In this document: positions 57,236 to 64,000 of the stretch, one piece after another
Numbering within the stretch: position 1 is the first letter of the stretch
Layout of the letters: each line of letters opens with the position of its first letter
Source: Piezodorus guildinii
Lineage: Eukaryota > Arthropoda > Insecta > Hemiptera > Pentatomidae
DNA length: 64,000 nucleotides
Reading direction: 5' to 3'
NCBI GenBank assembly: GCA_023052935.1
Contig: CM041293.1
Coordinates: 152,209,474 to 152,273,473 of the forward strand
Made by a program: the position numbers and the translations under genes
The notes under the pieces: model-generated
Told to the model about the DNA's origin: nothing
Seen by the model: the letters and a program-made list of their open reading frames with translations, nothing else
Databases searched by the model: none

Positions 57236-58063
57236 GCCTCTAAAGTACCTCTAATTTTGTAGATTCTATAAAAATAACCATATTATCTTGTTAGCATTGA
57301 TAAATAACAGCTAAATGTGTAAGTTGTACGAATTTAAAATACAACTAAAGGATAAAACTGAAAAAAAAAAAAAAAATTAATGCAATTTTTCGTTTTTAAA
57401 CATAAGAACAGTAATATACATGTATGATATACCGTTTACGGTTTTCCTCATTACAGTAACCCTGCAATGGGTGCATTTATTTCTACGCGTACCATCTTGC
57501 AATACAACGCGTATTTTTATTACATAATATAAATTATGTTACAGAACATTAAGTTACAAAAAAAATAAAATAAGTTAAATAAAACTAATAAATATAAACT
57601 GATAAATTATTCATTTGTTATAATGAATTAACAAAATAATACTAACTAATTGACTAAACAAATAAACGAGTAACAAAAACTAAATAATTCATTTGTTATA
57701 ACTACTTAACGAAATAATACAAAATAACTAAATAATTGACTAGTATTAGTAACAGTGAAAGTAAATGAAATAAAATTAATATGATATAGCGTTTGAAAGC
57801 TAAAGATTTTAGAAAAAATATTATCTTAAACACAAGCTTTTCAAAGTTAATAGAGAATGATGAAAAGCTGATAAAATTAACTGATTATTTTAGATAATAA
57901 TATAGTATATTTGTTTAATAAAAACACATGTTTCTATAGAAATTCCATTTAACTAATTCTTTAATTGTTTCACTCATTTATATCTCTTACTGTATTTGAA
58001 ACGTCTTTAATCGATTTTAAAAACAGAGGTAAGTGAAAGTCGTGCGTTGCCTGAACCAGATTT
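57236..58063 (-). mobile_element. Family A repeat with a nested 343-bp insertion
   Basis: The 3' part is at the left, beginning at the ACTTTAGAGG region, and the 5' box is at the right (ACAGAGGTAAGTGAAAGTCG then GAACCAGATTTT). The final 3' third is missing. Removing the insert at 57438-57780 and one duplicate restores the family sequence ATATACCGTTTGAAAGC. Confidence 0.75.
57438..57780. mobile_element. Unclassified 343-bp insertion
   Basis: It is bounded by a 14-bp duplication: ATGATATACCGTTT (57424-57437) and ATGATATAGCGTTT (57781-57794, one mismatch). One end is GC-richer (CCTGCAATGGGTGCA, CTACGCGTACC). The other is A-rich, with an internal direct repeat of TTCATTTGTTATAA and AACRAAATAATAC. 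A 14-bp duplication fits target-primed retroposition. No pol III boxes or frames were seen. Confidence 0.65.
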
Positions 58064-58121
58064 TTTTTTTGTGTGAAGTGAGAATGGTTGACTGTGTGTG
58101 TATGTGGTAGACGTTAGTTCA

Positions 58122-58410
58122 GGATGCAATCAAAAGAACAAACAATTAAGTATAAACTTGATTTACTGGCACGGTTAGGCCTAAATTATAGGCCTTATTC
58201 AGGGCTACAAAAACAAACGATAATTTATATAATTATATTTATAATTCATATCATCATATTTATAATTTATATTATTATTATATGTTGTATTCTACTACTG
58301 GCTGTTATCTTTTCTTTGTATAGCCCTAAAAAAGGCCTATAATTTAGACCGAAACGTCGGCACTAGAAAATTAAGTTTATACTTAATTGTATGTTCTTTT
58401 GACTGCAACC
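58122..58410. mobile_element. Penelope-type inverted terminal hairpin, second type
   Basis: Arms of about 88 bp (58122-58209 and 58321-58410) pair through AATTAAGTATAAACTT, CCTAAATTATAGGCCT and AGGGCTA, around a 110-nt AT-rich loop. The right arm carries GGCCTATAATTTAGACCGAAACGTCGGC-like sequence split here as a stem (GGCCTATAATTTAGACC) and box (GAAACGTCGGC); the left arm has lost the GAAACGT. The 72-codon frame inside is low complexity. Confidence 0.55.
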
Positions 58411-58930
58411 TTAACTAATTTTTCTTAACCTCAACAAATAAAAGAAATACAAACTTTTTTTAATACATCTTATTTGTCATTTGTGTAATATATGTAAGAA
58501 TTTTGAATTTTAACCCGTCAGGCAGTTAACTGCAGTTTATTTGTTTATTTAGTTTAACTAACATATTATTTCATTAAAAATCTCAAAACTGCTGCAAATT
58601 TCTTTTAAATCAAAACTGTAATGTTTAATTTTTTTTCCGTATATTTATTGTTGAAGATGTTATTAAAAGTCATCTGTTGAGTTTTTATATTAATTAATTT
58701 TTATTGGTTATTTTTCATAACTTTTATTATTTACCCTACAACTGTAGAGCCTTAATTTTTATTTCATGTCGTAATACTCTAACGGGACTTGTCCTAGTAA
58801 AAAAAAAATAATTTGGCTAATCTTATATTTTTCCAAAAATCTTCAGGATCCTGGTTCGCAAAAAACTTCAAAACTTCAGTTCGCACCAGATTTTTTACAA
58901 AGAAGTCATAAGTTGTATTGTTTGTTTAAT

Positions 58931-58933
<3 letters not shown>
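58411..58933. other. Interval without recognised gene
   Basis: Near 58786 an ACGGGACTTGTCC string followed by an A run looks like a CR1-type 3' end on the plus strand. A GTTCGCACCAGATTTTTT string near 58883 is a lone family A 5' box on the minus strand. Confidence 0.4.

Positions 58934-59026
<93 letters not shown>
58934..59026. repeat. (CT)n(TA)n compound microsatellite
   Basis: About 16 CT units, then about 30 TA units. Confidence 0.95.
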
Positions 59027-59029
<3 letters not shown>

Positions 59030-59258
59030 GTGTATGTATGTATGTATAAATGATTCGCTTTTTCTCTTGTCATCGCATTACGTGTGAACGACTTGACCGA
59101 TTTCACCATGGTATAGTTCAGACAGGACATCGTCTATCGGGTCAGCTATTAAAAAAAAACTATGCATAGTAACAAAAAATGTATACATACATGAGTAAAT
59201 AAATGCTTATTCTATTCTACTCTATTATATTATTTTGCAACTCTTAGTACCTATAAAA

Positions 59259-59303
<45 letters not shown>

Positions 59304-60137
59304 AATGAAATAAGAGCCATTCAGACATGTTGATTCACTTCAAATGCAAACTATTCCTATATTAAATTCCAGTGGTTCCTAATTTTGCATAACATGAATT
59401 CATAAAAGCTTAAATATTTTTATAGAATGCTTAAATAAAGATGTCTTTCATAGCCTGAGTAAGAATGTACATCAACAATACGATTAATATGTAGAAACAT
59501 GAGGACTTTTAGAATTTTTAGATTTGTTTTAGTCTATAAAAGAAAAGAAAATTTCTGTAGTCAAAACTGAGCTATGTACATTATTTATAAAACCTAATTG
59601 TTTTTTCAATCGAAAATTAAATTGAAGGAAATATGATTCATATGAAGCACTCGAACGCGAAAGGAAGAAAATAAAAAATTAACTATTAATAATAGGATTC
59701 GGCTTTGCGAAAAAAACCCATCATCCTTTTCTGTCGTCCCCTTCCTCACTCCTGAAATCGATAAACAAAAACCGTGGCGCAACAAAGTGATGATCGAGGA
59801 ACCCTCCGTCATCGGAAAAAAATATATATTTCCACTCCATCGCTCCCTCAGATAACACCAACGACTGCACGGTCATATAAAACGCATTAGGACGAACTAT
59901 GACCAGCATTCCAAGCGGTTTTCAAATCTTGACGCGAGTATTCCACGGGTCGTTTAACGTTGAGAAGAAGTCGACGTGAGTCAGTAGTAAAGAGGTATAC
60001 TCTCCACCGCAAAAGAAGAGGATCGTAAAAACTGTAATTTATAGCTCCTCCTAGAGAGGGATAAAATATTGAAAGATAGAGGCTGCGGCACATCTTCATG
60101 AAATTGGCAGCAGTCAACGCGCCAAAGAAAAAACAAA
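59027..60137. other. Interval without recognised gene
   Basis: A (TA)n run lies at 59264-59300. Positions 59690-60110 are GC-richer, and several short minus-strand frames there show no recognised homology. Confidence 0.45.
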
Positions 60138-60959
60138 AAATCTGGTGCTGGAAACACCCGACTTTCACTGACCTCCATTTTTAAAATCAATCAAAGAATT
60201 TTCAAATACAGTAATAGATAAAAACGAGTGAAACCATTAAATAATTAATTAAATGGAAATTCTATAGAAACATGTGTATTTTTTTATAAATCTATTATAT
60301 TATTATCCAAAATAATCACATAGTTTTATCGACTTTTCATCACTCTCTATTAACTTTTAGAAGCTTTAGTATGAGATAATATTTTTTTATAAAATCTTTA
60401 GCTTTTCAACGGTATATCAGACATGTATATTACTGTTCCCAAGTTCAAAAACGAAAAAATTACATTAAATAAATATTTCCAGTTTTCTCCTGGTTGTTTT
60501 TTTAAATTTCGTTCGACTGGCATATTCAGCTGTTATTTATCAATGCTAACAAGATGACCATATCAACCTATCATAATCTACAAAATTAAAGGTTCTTTAG
60601 AGGAAGATAATTTAAAATATCGGCATTTAAGCCTGTCAGACTATTTTAATCAGAATTAAATCCACATGATATTAAATCCATTAAACTTTACATCGATAGA
60701 AGAAAACCTCTGGTTTGCCGATTTTGATGAAAAAAGTTTTTGTGACATCTCGGGCGTAGTTGTTTTAAATATGAAATTCCAGTTTCATAGTACTTTTCGT
60801 TTTCGCCTGGGAGTTAACACACACACAGACCTTTTTGCGGGACTTAGACCCAAAAGACCCTAAAACAACTCCTTTGACAACTTGAATTCGAAAATTTTCA
60901 CGATCGCAATACTTTTCTCTTACTATATATCTCATAAATAGGTAAGTATAAGTAAAAAT
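60138..60959 (+). mobile_element. Family A repeat, nearly full-length
   Basis: It opens with AATCTGGTGCTGGAAACACC and CGACTTTCACTGACCTCC, and ends with CTCATAAATAGGTAAGTATAAG. A deletion of about 60 bp removes the GCGAGTTTAATCAAAATCG to AAAGTGGC part near 60700. Confidence 0.78.
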
Positions 60960-61270
60960 GATAAATCGAACCGCTGAGAATAAAAACAGAACACAAAACA
61001 TAACTGAAAATTTTTATACATTAAATTATTATCGTGCAATAACAGTCAGTTGGTTCAAACTAATCTCGCTCTAGGCCTTCCAATTTGAACATCCGTTGAA
61101 CCACACCTTTCGTTAGATGGTTCTTAATCGTACTGGCGCCCTTCATGGTTTCCACTGCCTCTGAAAACCAGCGATGCGGCTGAATGGGAGGCGCTGGGAT
61201 CTCCTCGACATCCACTTATGGGTCTCAGGGTTAAGTTCGGAATTCCCAGGGCCAGATTGTAAATATAATG
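60960..61270. other. Interval with repeat D fragment
   Basis: GC-richer at 61140-61255. The repeat D fragment (minus) at 61145-61215 matches 47440-47560. Confidence 0.4.
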
Positions 61271-61998
61271 TATAAAAATCTGGTGCGCGCAACACACGAC
61301 TTTCACTTACTTCCGATTTTAAAATGAATTTAGGAAGTTTTAAATACATTTAAAGATGCTATTAAATTGCTGTGCAATTAATTTTTTTTTTCAGTGGTGG
61401 ACAGGCCGTGCAGGCCCTGGGTCTCGCGGTGAGATTTCCTGGTAGTACACTCGCGTTTAACGATGATATTCGTAGTGTAGGGTCATACGCCTAATTTTGT
61501 GAGTAGCCACCATTTGGCTGACGGGTCTCTCATACCCGGGGGAGAGGCTGCGAGTGAATCCCCATTTAATTACACCTTTTAAAAGCCCCGCCGGGACTGG
61601 GATTCGAACTCGCAACCTGTAGCATGCGAATCTAGCTCGGTAGCCACTCAGACACGGGCTCCTCGCAATTAATTCTTACATTGTGTTTTAATAGAAACAT
61701 GTATTTTATTATTCACGAAAATCAGTTAGTTTTATAGACTTTTCCCACTCTCCATTAACTTTTACAATTTGTTGTATAAGATAATATTTTTTCTGAAACC
61801 TTAAGCTTTCCAACATTATAGTATACGTCTATATTACTGTTTTTATGTTCAAAAGCACAAAAATTGCATAAAAAAATGTTTTTGCTCCTTTCTCCTTTAG
61901 TTGGGAATATCGAATTCGTTTAAAGTTTACATTTAGCCGCTTTTCGTCAACCCTAATAAGATGAATTCTTTTGGATCTATAAAATAAAACTATCGCAC
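61271..61998 (+). mobile_element. Family A repeat with nested SINE3, 3'-truncated
   Basis: It opens with AATCTGGTGCGCGCAACACACG and ends soon after the TCAACCCTAATAAGATG landmark. The SINE3 at 61384-61664 lies inside. The part after the CGGCATTTAAGCC landmark is absent. Confidence 0.75.
61384..61664 (-). mobile_element. SINE3, tRNA-derived, complete copy
   Basis: A 281-bp SINE with a 10-bp target duplication, GCAATTAATT, at 61374-61383 and 61665-61674. Minus-strand head: GCCCGTGTCTGAGTGGC (A box region) and GCGAGTTCGAATCCC (B box). The body has GGGGATTCACTCGCAGCC and GAGACCCAGGGCC, and it ends CCACTG plus an A tail of 10. It is the best SINE3 in the window. Confidence 0.88.
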
Positions 61999-62744
61999 TT
62001 CGCTTCATATTTTTATCAATCTTCAAATATAACATAGTTATTGATGAGAAAGATTGTAACGACCACTTTTAAAGGGCCGTCATTTTTAAAATTACCATCT
62101 GATATCAACGTCTAGGTGTTAGATAATTATTTTTTTAATTGGTTCGGTCGATTACAAAGGTTCATTATTGAAAATAATATACCAAAATTAAAGTTTCGAA
62201 ATGGATATGAATCGATTATAATACGAACGCAGCCTTTTTAAAAGTGGAAAAACTCTTAAATTGGGGAAATTAAAAATTTATCTTAGGATCGGAACGAAAC
62301 AGGCAATGGACCAACAAAACTCTACCGGAGCTGTCCAATAGTTGAACAGAGAATACAAGTTGGAACAAACACATTCCGACCCATTAGTCATTCCCTCCTA
62401 CCGAGCCCATCAATTTTTAGTTATGTGCCTTCAAAACTACAATGCCCGCTAAAACAATAGCGGCAAGAAAAACAACAGGTACAATTCATTGTCCTTATTT
62501 CAAAAACCGGTAACGTTAATAATTGACATGTAAAGTTCAAATGAATAAAAAGTATACATATTTTAAAAACACGTTAATTATACCCAATGTACATCCAAAA
62601 ACAATAAAATACTTATTTAATTATTTTACTGCAAATAAAATTTATTTGTTTTGAGTTAAATAACCGATTGAGGAGCAATTAATTAAAGAATCTATAATAG
62701 TTATGAGTAAGCATTTATTTAAGATTTAAAAAAAAAAAACGAAA
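61999..62744. other. Interval without recognised gene
   Basis: AT-rich; positions 62310-62480 are less so. Nothing is recognised. Confidence 0.45.
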
Positions 62745-63446
62745 ACATCCTAACTGCGACTTATGCCGACGACACTGCAATTATTACAAAAACACAGACC
62801 CTACACAGGCCAGTATGACTTTACATCACTTAGACAATGTACAAAACTGGTGTAGGAAATGGAAATTAAAGATTAACCACGACAAATCACTACATGTTAC
62901 ATTTACACTTAGACATGGAACCTGCCCTCCAGTTTAAATAGACAATCACCAGATACCACAATCAAACACAGTAGCGTACTTAGGACTTATTTTTGACAAT
63001 AGGTTGACATGGGGCCCACACGTCAAGACTAAACGTAAAACTCTAAATTTTCGACTGAGACTATTGTATTCGTTAATTCATAGACATTCTAAATTACCTA
63101 TCAGACAGAAACTTAACGTATACACTTATTTATTAAAACCAATATGGACTTACGCTTGCCAAATATACGGACCTGCTAAAAAGACACATATACGAAAAAT
63201 ACAAACATTTCAATCGCAATTTTCAAGACTGGCAACGAACTCACCACTATATGTTTCAAACGATACCCTTCATACTGACTTACGTATTCCTACAATAACA
63301 AACCACATTCGATCGACTTACAAACGATTTCACGACAAACTTAATGGACACATAAACAAACTTGTGCAAAACATGGCTGCAACCGACATACCATTCATAA
63401 CTCGGCGTAGGCTGAAAAGGAGTTGGATGAGGAACCTCCTGACCTA
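62745..63446 (+). pseudogene. Jockey-like LINE reverse transcriptase, 3' part
   Basis: It starts abruptly with NILTATYADDTAIITKTQTLH (YADD catalytic box). After damage it continues in a 147-codon open frame from 63004, preceded in frame by VAYLGLIFDNR. This later part reads RLTWGPHVKTKR, PIRQKLNVYTYLLKPIWTYACQIYGPAKK, and PLYVSNDTLHTDLRIP. These are the usual Jockey-clade thumb and C-terminal blocks. Stops and a frameshift lie between 62810 and 62960. The 3' UTR runs to about 63590 and ends in AATAAA-like sequence and an A-rich tail. The 5' two thirds, including endonuclease, are missing. Confidence 0.85.
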
Positions 63447-63599
63447 AAAATATAGTTCTGCTTATTGTCAGGAGGATGCACCACTGGGTGCTGTCTCCCT
63501 GTCATACCTGACCACGCCATGTTTACTTAGATTGTAGCACATTTGCTGATTGTAATTTTTTTTTACAGGTGTAAATAAAATATTAAGTGAAAAAAAAAA

Positions 63600-63870
63600 T
63601 AATAAAAAATAACCTGTACCTCTGCAACCCATAAAGAGTCTGGTTCAGTACTTATATAGAATTGTACTGTTTTTTGGCCAATGGCCGTGCAAGGATGTTA
63701 GATGTTAGGTATAATAGAATGATTAGGCCTAAATCACGCTCGATCGCCAGCTTATTTGGGTACCCACTTTATAGGGCTTGAAATAACAGAAAAATAATTC
63801 TGCCTTAGCAGGGGTTCAAACCTGAAAGCAGAGAGCGGTCACTCAATGCTTTATCCACTTGAACACGCCG
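63600..63870 (-). mobile_element. SINE1 copy abutting the Jockey tail
   Basis: The minus-strand head near 63870 has GTTCAAGTGGATAAAGCAT (A box) and AGGTTTGAACCCC (B box). The body follows (TAAGGCAGAATTATTTTTCTG, GGGTACCCAAATAAGCTGG) to ATGGGTTGCAGAGGTACAGG, then a T-rich tail on that strand that meets the A-rich tail of the LINE on the other. Length agrees with the complete SINE1 at 11749-12093. Confidence 0.75.
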
Positions 63871-63879
63871 CTCCCTCAT

Positions 63880-64000
63880 TATTATCTTCAAAATTACTTA
63901 ATTTTAACTGCATTTCGTCGATGTGTATTACATTTTACAAATATTTCTATTAAGTAATATAATTTATAAAATATTAAGCTTTTTAACTGTATATTATAGT
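63880..64000 (+). repeat. Possible diverged family A fragment at window edge
   Basis: AATATTAAGCTTTTTAACTGTATATTATA resembles the family landmark AGCTTTCCAACGGTATATTATA; I quote it here as AAGCTTTTTAACTGTATA. The match is weak and cut by the window end. Confidence 0.3.

Overview
This window looks like TE-rich intergenic or intronic DNA from an AT-rich animal genome. The element content suggests an arthropod: cecropia-type mariners, Tc1-like transposases, a Ty3/Gypsy element, Jockey-, CR1- and I-like LINEs, a Penelope-like element and three tRNA-derived SINE families. The repeat style reminds me of a copepod such as a sea louse, but that is recollection and was not tested. I found no host protein gene, no rRNA and no free-standing tRNA gene. 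Every protein with recognisable homology belongs to a mobile element, and nearly all are broken.

The commonest component is an undetermined family, called family A here. It is about 0.83-0.88 kb when complete. Some 16 copies or fragments lie between 1951 and 62000, mostly on the + strand. Its ends carry a 14-bp inverted repeat (ACTTTCACTTACCT / AGGTAAGTGAAAGT), which places a consensus 5' splice-donor string facing outward at each end. Younger elements have inserted into copies of A: a mariner at 9463-10372, a 343-bp insert at 57438-57780 and a tRNA-SINE at 61384-61664.

Region by region. At 1-8 kb there are family A copies, two SINE2 copies and a 33-bp perfect hairpin. At 8-15 kb two A copies meet head-on around a deleted mariner; then come a T-tailed tRNA-SINE and a LINE reverse transcriptase split by a near-complete mariner. 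At 15-24 kb there are Jockey and CR1 LINE remnants and more A copies. At 24.4-28.5 kb a recently inserted Gypsy element, minus strand, sits in a TA-rich minisatellite; its gag and pol are broken. At 28.5-29.8 kb lies a 5'-truncated LINE with an intact 404-codon RT frame and a clean 12-bp target duplication. At 30-41 kb there are a second, deleted mariner lineage, hairpins, a Penelope-type inverted terminal structure, an I-like LINE end, two Tc1-superfamily relics and a second copy of the deleted mariner. At 41-52 kb there are GC-richer single-copy patches, CR1 ends and a Penelope-like element with a GIY-YIG remnant. At 52.8-56.1 kb there is an inverted repeat with 1.43-kb arms. At 57-64 kb there are more A copies, a Penelope-type hairpin, a Jockey-like LINE end and a minus-strand SINE1.

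The most unusual signals are these: hammerhead-ribozyme-like boxes (CUGANGA, a stem, then GAAAC) at several sites, linked to inverted Penelope-type termini; a Gypsy primer-binding site matching tRNA-Phe over 18 nt; two mariner lineages that lost the same catalytic interval; a tRNA-SINE with a T-rich 3' tail; and the large inverted repeat, one arm of which splits a SINE with a 23-bp duplication. All coordinates come from reading by eye. Repeat edges are good to a few bases where target duplications are given and to roughly 10-30 bases elsewhere.
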